NCBI RefSeq assembly: GCF_964355755.1
Contig: NC_092672.1
Span: 21,264,501-21,328,500, forward strand
Source of the DNA: Antedon mediterranea
Lineage: Eukaryota > Echinodermata > Crinoidea > Comatulida > Antedonidae
Reading direction: 5' to 3'
Length of the DNA stretch: 64,000 bases
Shown here: positions 1 to 9,655 of the stretch, piece after piece
Layout: every line of letters begins with the position of its first letter
How positions within the stretch are numbered: the first letter of the stretch is position 1
Notes under the pieces: model-generated
Told to the model about the DNA's origin: nothing
Seen by the model: only the letters and a program-made list of their open reading frames with translations
Databases searched by the model: none
Program-made: the position numbers and the translations under genes

Positions 1-566
1 TGTATATGCTAAAAATGCCTTAGTAAACAACTCACATGTTGTATACGAATACCATTGGGCTACTGGTTTAAATTTTGGTTTATATCTAGTAAGACTAATA
101 ATACAATTAATGTGCATTACTAGAGTAAGCTAAGCTAGTGTCATGTTTTGAAATTAAAATGACCATTTTGATTAACTGGCATTACATAAATGAAAGTGAA
201 ACTATTGTTTAATAGTGAGTACAGGTATTCTTTAAACCAATAGAGTTAGCCTAGGCCTCTGGGCTTATAATACATAGCAGACAATATTTTTGTGAATAGA
301 ATAAATAAATAAAAATACTTTTGTTTTTTTCTAATTGGACATTTGGATTAATCATAAATACAACAGTTCTGACTACATTAGGTGTCCTATAAAATCATTT
401 CATTTTTTTTTTCTGTGGCTTAGACATTTTTTCATTCATACTTCAAATTTTGTAAGAATTGTCAGGATATCATGTCATGCAACATGTAAATATTGCTGTT
501 TTTGGACATGACATCATAACTCAGGTTTTCATAGCCATACAGCAAAGACTCTCCTAATATTAACCA
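1..566. other. AT-rich non-coding stretch
   Basis: No convincing coding sequence on either strand. The stretch is AT-rich with short A/T runs and looks like intron or intergenic DNA. It ends exactly where the Helitron 3' end begins. Confidence 0.5.
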
Positions 567-985
567 CTAGCATTATACCCGCCCCAGGGCGGGTTTCAAA
601 ATTAGTTTAAAGCCTTCTCAACACCCGACGCCAGTATCTGTCTATATACTCACCAATCTCCACCCTTCTTCAATATCACGTCCCCATACTCTTTTTTAAA
701 AACAAATTCTTCCCAGTGATGGACAAATTCAATTCAACGTAAGCTTCAAATTGAGAGGAGTATACATAGCTATGATGGGTCTAATAATGGTTGAAGTACG
801 TTGTAAATTGTGTAAATGAATAGGTGTCATATTGGCTGATAATTAAAATATGTAATTTAGATACTGCGGGGCCCCAGCCTTCTTTCTCCTCTCACCACCC
901 CAGCCACAATCAACAAACCTTAACTCCTCCCCTAGACAGTTCAAATATAGTAACTTTTCCTAGTACAATTCCAAGCATATAGGCT
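567..985 (-). mobile_element. Helitron-like 3'-terminal fragment
   Basis: Read on the - strand, this ends in a GC hairpin (CCCGCCC-TG-GGGCGGG) followed by TATAATG and CTAG, and the next base is T. This is the Helitron 3' end (hairpin, then CTRR, inserted between A and T). The same sequence recurs at 33199-33610 with small differences, so it is a dispersed family. The 5' end of this copy is missing: homology stops near 985. No gene is visible in it. Confidence 0.6.
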
Positions 986-1554
986 ACTTCATCATAGAGG
1001 GCGACATTTAAGTTTATCTAAATTGTGTGCACAATAAAAAGAAGTTTGCTATTCATTTTGTATAACAAACACATGGAATATTTTAAAACACATTTTGTTT
1101 TTATTGTTCACTAATCATTGTATACTTTATTGTTTTATAGCATTGCTATGTTTTAATATTGTTGGTGTTCCACTTTAGTGCTTTTTGACAATTAGGCTTA
1201 AATATAGTTGTTACTGTGTGCAAAACAATATCAGTTTTTTGTGGCAACAGTGTACAGTTATATGCTCTAATTTAAAATATAATCTTTAATGTGTATTATT
1301 ATCAATACATAATGATATACATTATGTTTTTTCACGCTATGGTCATAAATTTCCATTTGAAATACTTTATAAAACATTTACAATAGTGCCTTGACCATTA
1401 TTTAATTAATATTATTTTTTTAAACAGTATTTAATCAAAAGGTGTATTGTCCCAAAATCATGAAAAATGAAGATTAATTAAATCAGATTTTGAATATGTT
1501 GTTTTGTAGGGTTTTAATAAAGTAACTGTAATCACTTCCGTAGAAAAAAAAAAT
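986..1554. other. AT-rich non-coding stretch
   Basis: I see no coding sequence, RNA gene or clear repeat boundary. The stretch lies between the Helitron fragment and repeat R2. Confidence 0.4.
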
Positions 1555-2412
1555 TTTTTCATGGTTAAATTCAACCAAAAACCCATTGGCTGGCAGCCAA
1601 TTTGAACATTTTTTCATTAAAATATTTAATTTTTTTTGGATCAAATTTTTGGTCTAAATGGCACTTTCAACAAAATTGTTTTTAAGAATAATTTTTTTTT
1701 TCAGGGGGACATTGCATTTTTAACAAAAACACTTAAAATTTCACAAACCTTCAATTGTTCTTAAATATGATTTTGTATTTTAAAAGTGCAATTTTCACAA
1801 ATTTGTTTTTTAGACAAGTCACTTAAAAATGCCCTCATGATCCCTGTGTATTATAATGATCAAAGATGCTAGTTGTACTGAATATTTTAGTAATGACATG
1901 TTTTATTCATCATTTTTAGTAATGCATTTTGCCATACTCTCTTTTATTGTCAACACACTACCAACTCCGTCCACCACCTCCTCATCATTAAATAGTGAAG
2001 AGCAATGACATTAAAGGATGTAATATAGACCCATATTAGACCCATTTTTAGTTTGTGCTTATTTTTTTCCATAATACAATACAAGGGCCTATACATTTTA
2101 TATTACACAGTGCCCTCACTCATCATTTATTTCTTTTTTTGTTCACACTTTTAGTACCAGTGTACTGTTCAATAAAGGCCAACAAATCTGTAAAAAATTT
2201 AACTAAATTTAATTTTTTAGACCTTTTTTACGAAACACATTTTAATTGAAATAGCATTTAAAATAAAAGAAAAACAATTACCAGCATTAAACTAGAAGAT
2301 GGTTTCATTTCATTATTCGGTCTATTTCAGTATATGCATAAAAAAAACCTGAAGTTGGGGAGACCAGGGTCAACCTACAGTAATTAGTGAACTTAATCAC
2401 TGAGCTATACGG
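1555..2412. repeat. Dispersed repeat R2, copy 1
   Basis: About 850 bp align almost continuously with 20760-21650. Both copies share the motif CCCATTGGCTGGCAGCC near the start and GAGCTATACGG at the end. A piece (CCTATACATTTTATATTACA region) also recurs at 40140-40260. No recognisable protein is encoded. Copy 2 lacks the LINE tail that interrupts copy 1 at 2413. Confidence 0.75.
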
Positions 2413-2640
2413 TATATATATGTATATATATATCTGTCAACGATTTTAACTTTTATATGAATTTTATATAATCATTGTAAATCTTTAAGCCTTTAATATT
2501 TTTTATGTCATTTGAATATTTTATATTTTATGTATTGTACTGTATGTTTGTTTTATCGAGGGCCCTGAATGATCAGTTCTATTAGGAACTGGATAGGCTA
2601 CCCTCTGTAAATATGGTAATAAATAAATAAATAAAAATAA
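2413..2640 (+). mobile_element. 5'-truncated LINE 3' UTR with (AATA)n tail
   Basis: This segment is absent at the homologous point of R2 copy 2 (near 21648), so it is an insertion. It carries the motif GGGCCCTGAATGATCAGTTC, ...GGCTACCCTCTGTAAATATGG and ends in (AATA)n, the pattern of a non-LTR retrotransposon 3' end. No coding part remains. Confidence 0.6.
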
Positions 2641-2700
2641 ATATTTGTTGTCTTATACCCCTTCATTACGTGTACAGACCCATTAGAGAATGTGTTCATT

Positions 2701-2732
2701 TTTACCCGAAGTTTTTCAAAACTTCGGGTAAA
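2701..2732. repeat. Perfect 15-bp inverted repeat with 2-nt loop
   Basis: TTTACCCGAAGTTTT is followed after two bases by its exact reverse complement. It sits 6 bases outside the target-site duplication of the next element. Its role is unknown. Confidence 0.7.
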
Positions 2733-3312
2733 TGTCACTTAACCCAAAGATAGTGTAGTAGGAAGATGTTACACTTCCTATTCGTTCAATGCAAATAAAA
2801 GCGAGACAACATGGAGCTAAATTTAAAGGGCGCCTCGCACGTCGAGTAGGGATACGGAAAGTTATTGTATAGGAAATAGGCTATTATAACAGTAGAATAA
2901 TATGATTGTAAAATTAAGATTTAATACGAATTAACATTTAAAATGTAATGTTATCTTTATAGAAAGTGCAAATGAATCATATTTATATGTTTTGGAATAC
3001 AAATTTGTGTTTCAATTACCTGGAATTGTTTAGGTACCTGGAATTTATCTACCCGTATTTTATTTCTTTTATTTTAATGTTTTTATTTGCAAATCAATTG
3101 AACTTTTTAAAATTATTTACATTTAATTGTTTATCATTGGACATAGATAGAAAATTTAATACCTAGCTTTAGAAACACTTCTTCATCAGAGTGAATAAAT
3201 ATATTAGGAGCCTATAGTGGTAAATAGGCCTACAATGTGTATGCCTATATAATAATCCATTACGTGGTTTATTTCTAAGGGTAATAAAAGAGAATATGTA
3301 GTATGGCATGTA

Positions 3313-3342
3313 ATCAATAATCAATCAATCAATCAATCAATA
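3313..3342. repeat. (ATCA)n microsatellite
   Basis: About seven tandem copies of AATC/ATCA in the interior of the 2745-4364 element. Confidence 0.8.
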
Positions 3343-3940
3343 TTTATTATAATCAATAATATTATACAAATAGTCGATCTGCATAAACTGAATACGGTAC
3401 CAGTAGGCTTGCACATTATAGGAATTTAGGACTACGAGTATGTTTTTTTACTGAAAAAAAAAAACAATTATTGTTAATTATCTATTAATTTTAATAATTT
3501 AATAATACTGTAACTAATTATTATATTATGCTTGTAACACTCCGAACTTTCGTGCATTCATCGTAATTGTATATGCCCTGATTAGCGCCTAACATTATTG
3601 ATAATATTAGTTATAAGCCAGTGAGTTCATTATTGGTAAGGTTATATCAAGGAAAAAATATCCGCGGGGAGGCCTACTTTACCCCCTTTCATTATACTAC
3701 CCTTACAAAAAATGTTCTATCTATAGAAGTTTTAGAATTCTATGTTAATCTATAGAAACAGATAATTTCTATAGAAACGAATTTACAGATTCTACCCCTA
3801 GAGTTTTATAGAAATTGCAGAAGAATTGCTATAATTTATTCATAAATCATATATTGTTTGTCAACAACAATACTGTATACTGTAAAATTAGCATTATGAC
3901 TTCAGACTTAACTGGGGTTTACCAAGATAGGTAAGCGAGT

Positions 3941-3988
3941 TTTTATGGGTACGGGTTGGTTTGGGTACGGGTTGGTTTGGGTACGAGA
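3941..3988. repeat. Short tandem repeat, 17-bp unit
   Basis: The unit GGGTACGGGTTGGTTTG is repeated about 2.5 times. It creates a short open frame on the - strand that I do not regard as a gene. Confidence 0.6.
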
Positions 3989-4631
3989 TGACCACCATCC
4001 ATTCATGAATGCGTCTACAGGCGCGCGTAAGCCTCCTCCTGATCCTAGCTCAGTGTTTACAGTCATGTCATGACAAAACTCACTCCAAATAAATGTATTA
4101 ACAATTAAAAAGATCCAAAAACAGTATGAAAACATCATATTAATTTTTAACTTTGTATAATAAAGACAAAAAAGAAGTTTTTGTTTGTTTTTTGTGGCTT
4201 ATTTTTACAATTTATTGCCGAAAACACCATTTTCATTGGGCTTTGCCATTGCGCTCCTCATGTTTCAGATTCGTCTATCCCTACTCGTCGTGAGAGGCGC
4301 CCTGTCTCGAGCGGTTCTCTAATTTTTGAGCGAAGTGTAACATCTTCCTACTACACTATCTTTGCTTAACCTCCTACTGTGACATGTGTTTATATAAGTC
4401 CAACTTTGATAGGCAGGTCGTTAAACCTTTTGATCATTGCCGACTTCTGCTAGTTTTTGCCTGACCATTGACCTTGCAACATACTGAAGAATGTACCTTG
4501 TCCTAATAAATCAATTACAAGAGAGCTAATAATATCACAGGGATATAGGATTCAAGTCATTAATCACCTGCTTAGTTGATATATCTGATAAGGATTTTGA
4601 CCAAAAAGTTCTAATGGGGATGTACACCTAA

Positions 4632-5215
4632 TGTTTCACACCAAAACTCCGGAGTGTCTCCGGAGACACCCCGGGGTTTATGACCATTCAAAACGTCGAG
4701 AAACTCCGGAGATACCCCTTTCACACCAACCTAGCAACTCCGGGGTTTATAAAATAAATTTGTAAATGTCGCCCTCTATTTTGTTTGTTTACATAGCGAC
4801 GATCATTAGAATCATTTTAATTAATAATTATGTTTAATTTAATAATTAATTTCAAAAGTCTCAGAAGTAATATAATATTTTATTGATACTACTTATTATT
4901 TTCTAGACCCGCTATATATTTTTTACAAATATTTAAAGTATTTTGAAATAAAACTAAAGCAATGAGTGATCGTGTGAGGATGACCTTTTGACCCGAAACA
5001 CTCCGGAGTTTGATGTTGGTACCTTTCACACCAAAACTCCGGGGTGTCCCCGGAGTTCGCTCTCCGGAGAATGTTCAGCTGTTCAATCCCGCAGTTTTAA
5101 ACTCCGGAGTTGCTTGATTTTACCTTTCACACCAAACAGCGGGACGTCAACTCCGGGGTGTCTCCGGGGTGTCTCCGGAGTGTCTCCGGAGTTTTGCTTT
5201 TGGTGTGAAAGGGGT
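4632..5215. mobile_element. MITE-like element built of CTCCGG(AG) palindromes
   Basis: The left end TTTCACACCAAAACTCCGGA is mirrored on the right by CTCCGGAGTTTTGCTTTTGG-TGTGAAA. Between them the palindrome CTCCGGAG and its variants recur many times in both arms, with additional internal CTTTCACACCAA copies in both orientations. The AT-rich centre (4750-4970) has no coding capacity. I could not fix a target-site duplication. Confidence 0.55.
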
Positions 5216-5220
5216 ATCAG

Positions 5221-5540
5221 TCTAATTTGGCATTTTTAGTCATGTGCAAATGAGACTCTATAGCTCACTATGTCGGTCGGTAGGTCGGTCGGTAAACACT
5301 AACTCAAATTTGCGCATGTGACTGCAGCCATGTATATGGCCTTGTTAATCATCTATTTAAATAATAATAAATACAACATAGTATAAAACTGACTCCAAAT
5401 AACGAGAGGCAAGCCATGATTCAACGTTTCGATCTTTATTGTATCATCATCAGGAATGATTACAGAATGTAAGCATTATTGTTATTATTATGGAATGTTT
5501 TATTAAATAGGTAACAGCAGTGAGCATCAGTGCTTTGCAC
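5221..5540. repeat. Dispersed repeat R4 (first of three copies)
   Basis: It begins TCTAATTTGGCATTTTTAGT, contains a GGTCGGTAGGTCGGTCGG run and ends at CAGTGCTTTGCAC. Copies lie at 7606-7894 (35 bp shorter internally) and 21667-21992. The last copy is not interrupted by the hAT-like element and gives its empty site. Confidence 0.8.
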
Positions 5541-5724
5541 GGGTAGTAACAAAGTGCGAGGCAGCGAGGCACGCGAGGCAGGGAAGGCATGCGAGGCAAG
5601 TCAGAAATTTATGCGAGGCATCGTTTTACCATCATCGAAAAATGCGAGGCATCATTTTATCATTTCTCAAAATTGCAAGGCAGGAAATCACCGAAATTGA
5701 AGTAGCCTAGGCCTAGGCCCGCTA

Positions 5725-6572
5725 GGCTAGTTTCCTTTTGCACCTGCCTTGTATTTTAACCAACTTTATCCTGAATACCACAGCTTAGAATTAGTAGGCC
5801 TACTTTAATGAAGAAAAATCACATAAAAGTAACAATAAATCCATTAAATTGCTAATTTTACAGACGTTGTTTTTCTCGCATTTCGCACACTCAATGTTCA
5901 ATATTTTGGTTTCTATGGAACGCCAAAAGAGCAAAATTAATTAGATGGCTAAAAACTCTGTGGAATCCATTTATATTTAACGCATTATTTGGTGAAAATC
6001 AAGTACAATTTCAATAGATTTTGTCACTGTCAGTAAGGAAAAATGTTACTGTTCACCGGTGTACTGTTGATAATGTACACGGTTTCGGTAACCTTTTAAA
6101 GAATAAAATAGAAAAATTCATCATAATATCCTTAGTAGGATGTCCTAGGTCTAGACTAGGTAGTGATGTTGATTTAGGATCGATTATTATTCTTTGAAAA
6201 CAGAACAGTATCAGCAGTAACATATTACAGCATTTTTATTGACAAATTAACAAATATATTGAAATAAAACGTGTTTTTCACCAATAAATGCATGAGAAAT
6301 TGACGCATTCCACTGAGTTTTAGTCCTCTATTATCGTTGGTCTTTTGGCGCTCCATAGAAACAAAAATATTGAACATTGAATAAGTGAAATTCGCGAACA
6401 GTGTGCGAGAAACACGCCTGTAAAATCATTAATTTAAGGATTTATTTGTTACTTTTTATGTGATTCTTTCATTAAAGTACTCATGAGGTATACTTCTAAG
6501 GTGTGGTATTCACACGATAAAGTTGTTATCAAATTTGGAGTAAAAATACAAGCGAAGGAAACTAGCGCCAGG
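5725..6572. repeat. Foldback element with about 245-bp inverted arms
   Basis: The left arm (about 5725-5972) and the right arm (about 6304-6572) are reverse complements at roughly 80% by eye. Shared landmarks are AATACCACA, TACTTTAATGAA, CACATAAAA, TTTCTATGGA and GCGCCAAAAG-type blocks. The spacer is AT-rich and non-coding. In unit 2 of the tandem duplication only the left arm survives. Confidence 0.7.
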
Positions 6573-6811
6573 TTTATTAGTACGTACATGGACAACAATA
6601 AATAAAAATCGTTCGTAATATACCTAGCTTACTAAAACAGGAATAGTGTATCATTATTAAATATTACACCAATTATTATTATATCAAAATTGATTAAATT
6701 ATTTTCTACATAGGCCTCTTATCTAGGTTAGGGCTAAGCATATTAGCTAAAGTTTAATTTTAGGCCTAGTATTACAATTGTCGGACGTAAGTCTTTTTTC
6801 ACACGCGCTAA

Positions 6812-8532
6812 CAGGTCGTTAAACCTTTTGATCATTGCCGACTTCTGCTAGTTTTTGCCTGACCATTGACCTTGCAACATACTGAAGAATGTACCTTGTC
6901 CTAATCAATCAATTACAAGAGAGCTAATAATATCACAGGGATATAGGATTCAAGTCATTAATCACCTGCTTAGTTGATATATCTGATAAGGATTTTGACC
7001 AAAAAGTTCTAATGGGGATGTACACCTAATGTTTCACACCAAAACTCCGGAGTGTCTCCGGAGACACCCCGAGGTTTATGACCATTCAAAACGTCGAGAA
7101 ACTCCGGAGATACCCCTTTCACACCAACCTAGCAACTCCGGGGTTTATAAAATAAAATTGTAAATGTCACCCTCTATTTTGTTTGTTTACATAGCGACGA
7201 TCATTAGAATCATTTTAATTAATAATATGTTTAATTTAATAATTAATTTCAAAAGTCTCAGAAGTAATATAATATTTTATTGATACTACTTATTATTTTC
7301 TAGACCCGCTATATATTTTTTACAAATATTTAAAGTATTTTGAAATAAAACTAAAGCAATGAGTGATCGTGTGATGATGACCTTTTGACCCGAAACACTC
7401 CGGAGTTTAATGTTGGTACCTTTCACACCAAAACTCCGGGGTGTCCCCGGAGTTCGCTCTCCGGAGAATGTTCAGCTGTTCAATCCCGCAGTTTTAAACT
7501 CCGGAGTTGCTTGATTTTACCTTTCACACCAAACAGCGGGACGTCAACTCCGGGGTGTCTCCGGAGTGTCTCCGGAGTTTTGCTTTTGGTGTGAAAGGGG
7601 TATCAGTCTAATTTGGCATTTTTAGTCATGTGCAAATGAGACTCTATAGCTCACTATGTCGGTCGGTAGGTCGGTCGGTAAACACTAACTCAAATTTGCG
7701 CATGTGCTATTTAAATAATAATAAATACAACATAGTATAAAACTGACTCCAAATAACGAGAGGCAAGCCATGATTCAACGTTTCGATCTTTATTTTATCA
7801 TCATCAGGAATGATTACAAAATGTAAGCATTATTGTTATTATTATGGAATGTTTTATTAAATAGGTAACAGCAGTGAGCATCAGTGCTTTGCACGGGTAG
7901 TAACAAAGTGCGAGGCACGCGAGGCAGGGAAGGCATGCGAGGCAAGTCAGAAATTTATGCGAGGCATCGTTTTACCATCATCAAAAAATGCGAGGCATCA
8001 TTTTATCATTTCTCAAAATTGAAAATTGAAATCACCGAAATTGAAGTAGCCTAGGCCTAGGCCCGCTAGGCTAGTTTCCTTTTGCACCTGCCTTGTATTT
8101 TAACCAACTTTATCCTGAATACCACAGCTTAGAATTAGTAGGCCTACTTTAATGAAGAAAAATCACATAAAAGTAACAATAAATCCATTAAATTGCTAAT
8201 TTTACAGACGTTGTTTTTCTCGCATTTCGCACACTCAATGTTCAATATTTTGGTTTCTATGGAACGCCAAAAGAGCAAAATTAATTAGAGGGCTAAAAAC
8301 TCTGTGGAATATATTTAACGCATTATTTGGTGAAAATCAAGTACAATTTCAATAGATTTTGTCACTGTGTATCATTATTAAATATTACACCAATTATTAT
8401 TATATCAAAATTGATTAAATTATTTTCTACATAGGCCTCTTATCTAGGTTAGGGCTAATTGCATATTAGCTAAAGTTTAATTTTAGGCCTAGTATTACAA
8501 TTGTCGGACGTAAGTCTTTTTTCACACGTGCT
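6812..8532. repeat. Tandem segmental duplication, unit 2 (1.7 kb, internally deleted)
   Basis: This is nearly identical to 4414-6811, but a segment equal to about 6028-6643 is missing at 8368 and 35 bp are missing near 7707. Only a few substitutions separate the units, so the duplication is recent relative to other repeats here. Confidence 0.9.
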
Positions 8533-9133
8533 CCAGAATTCTGTCGCAATTTTTTTCTTTGCGGCATGTTATTGGATCGCCATATCAGTTACCTTTTATT
8601 CACCGCCAGTTATTCAACTTTAGAGAGGTACACGTGTTGTTCCTAGAGAATAGAATGTCAAAAATGTCTTTGGCACGCCGCTCAGAGAGAGAAGTCTGTG
8701 CGTTGCTGCTAAAACCACGTGCTATAGGAGGGGAATGCACCACAATCCTCTGAGCTGAGGGCTGAATCATTCCGCTACCTGCTAAATAGTACAGAGGGAT
8801 TTTCCATCTCTCGGGTCTACCGGATCTAGGCGCAGGGGTGTGACAAAATATTATTTTCACTCTGCTAGGTTCGAGAGACATGTGAGTGAACACGCTCGAA
8901 ATGCCAACAAACATTGCAGTCATTTGATGAGTGTGTTGCTATAACAATTATTGTTTATCGAAAGTTGAAGATTGGCGTTCAGATTTTTGAACCGTAGTTT
9001 GGGCACTTTTGTAAAAGTAAAATTTGACACGATATGACTTGAATGAAAAAACAATCGTTACATAAAAATAAACAACATGATGAGTGTATACACGAATCTA
9101 TTTAGATACGCTTGTATCGATTGATTATTAGGC
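8533..9133. other. Interior of the hAT-like element, no gene
   Basis: Slightly GC-richer than its surroundings, with short overlapping open frames on both strands (for example 8600-8923 on the - strand). None shows a hAT dimerisation motif or any recognisable domain. Confidence 0.45.
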
Positions 9134-9306
9134 CTATAATATAGCATAATAGCACGTTAAGATATGCCTCGCACCTTTTTGAAATTGTAAACTATATGTC
9201 TCGCATGCCTCGCACTTTTGGAAATGATAAAATGATGCCTCGCACAAATATGTGGCATGCCTCGCGTGCCTCGCTGCCTTGCACTTTGTCAACACTCGCT
9301 TTGCAC

Positions 9307-9655
9307 AGTCTGTAGTATAATTAAAATGATTCCATCTTCTATCATTGTTATATTTATTCATCTTCTTCTTCATTATAAGACAATAACAAACAAACTCGTT
9401 TAAATATAAATCTACCCACTATAATGTTGGTGTTGCTACAGTTTTTCATATTTTAGAACAATGACAGATTATCAATGCTTACTTTATAGCATTCATTCAA
9501 GTATAAGCAATAATGTCAACAGTATACTATTTGAAGATCACAATATAAAGAGATCAACTTTATTATTATGATTTTGTAAAGTTTAATATTTGTTAACAGA
9601 CTGTTCTTTATTTATCCACAAAATAGCAAAGATTAAAAATAAACTTGTTTATACA
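9307..9655. repeat. Dispersed repeat R5, copy 1
   Basis: It starts AGTCTGTAGTATAATTAAAA and is about 95% identical by eye to 21993-22340. In both places it follows R4, so R4-R5 is one ancestral block split here by the hAT-like element. Confidence 0.8.

Larger units (their letters stand above)
2745..4364. mobile_element. TIR DNA element with 7-bp TSD (CTTAACC)
   Basis: The left end CAAAGATAGTGTAGTAGGAAG is matched by its reverse complement at the right end, and the arms stay similar for about 110 bp (both contain a GGCGCC/CTCGTCG block). CTTAACC stands directly outside both ends (2738-2744 and 4365-4371). The interior has only short open frames that I do not recognise, so this looks non-autonomous. 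A 7-8-bp TSD fits hAT- or P-like superfamilies, but the family is not settled. The same terminal 15 bases form a 30-bp palindrome at 60619. Confidence 0.75.
4414..6811. repeat. Tandem segmental duplication, unit 1 (2.4 kb)
   Basis: The sequence starting CAGGTCGTTAAACC at 4414 starts again at 6812 and remains nearly identical over its length. The unit spans the CTCCGG-rich element, repeat R4 and the left part of the hAT-like element, so the duplication happened after the hAT-like insertion. The junction lies at about 6811, where ...CACACGCGCTA changes directly to ACAGGTCG. Confidence 0.9.
5541..9298. mobile_element. hAT-like DNA element with 8-bp TSD (CTTTGCAC)
   Basis: CTTTGCAC stands at 5533-5540 and at 9299-9306. 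The uninterrupted copy at 21985 reads CAGTG-CTTTGCAC-AGTCTG, so an 8-bp duplication is directly supported. Both ends share an ACAAAGTGC block followed by clustered GCGAGGCA/TGCCTCGC words, in opposite orientation, out to about 150 bp. An 8-bp TSD with subterminal motif clusters is typical of hAT elements. No transposase is recognisable. The 3.76-kb length is inflated by the tandem duplication and by a foldback insertion. Confidence 0.75.

Noticed and set aside
5541-5700. CRISPR-like array of GCGAGGCA repeats
   Set aside because: The repeats are 8 bp with irregular spacing, occur inverted at the other transposon end, and the genome is animal.
4988-7594. Two paralogous 69-83-aa open frames (TRNTPEF...)
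   Set aside because: They translate the CTCCGG-rich repeat in both units of the tandem duplication and have no protein-like conservation pattern.
8559-8923. Overlapping 64-aa (+) and 107-aa (-) open frames in the hAT-like interior
   Set aside because: Mutually overlapping, no recognisable transposase motif, no splice or promoter support.
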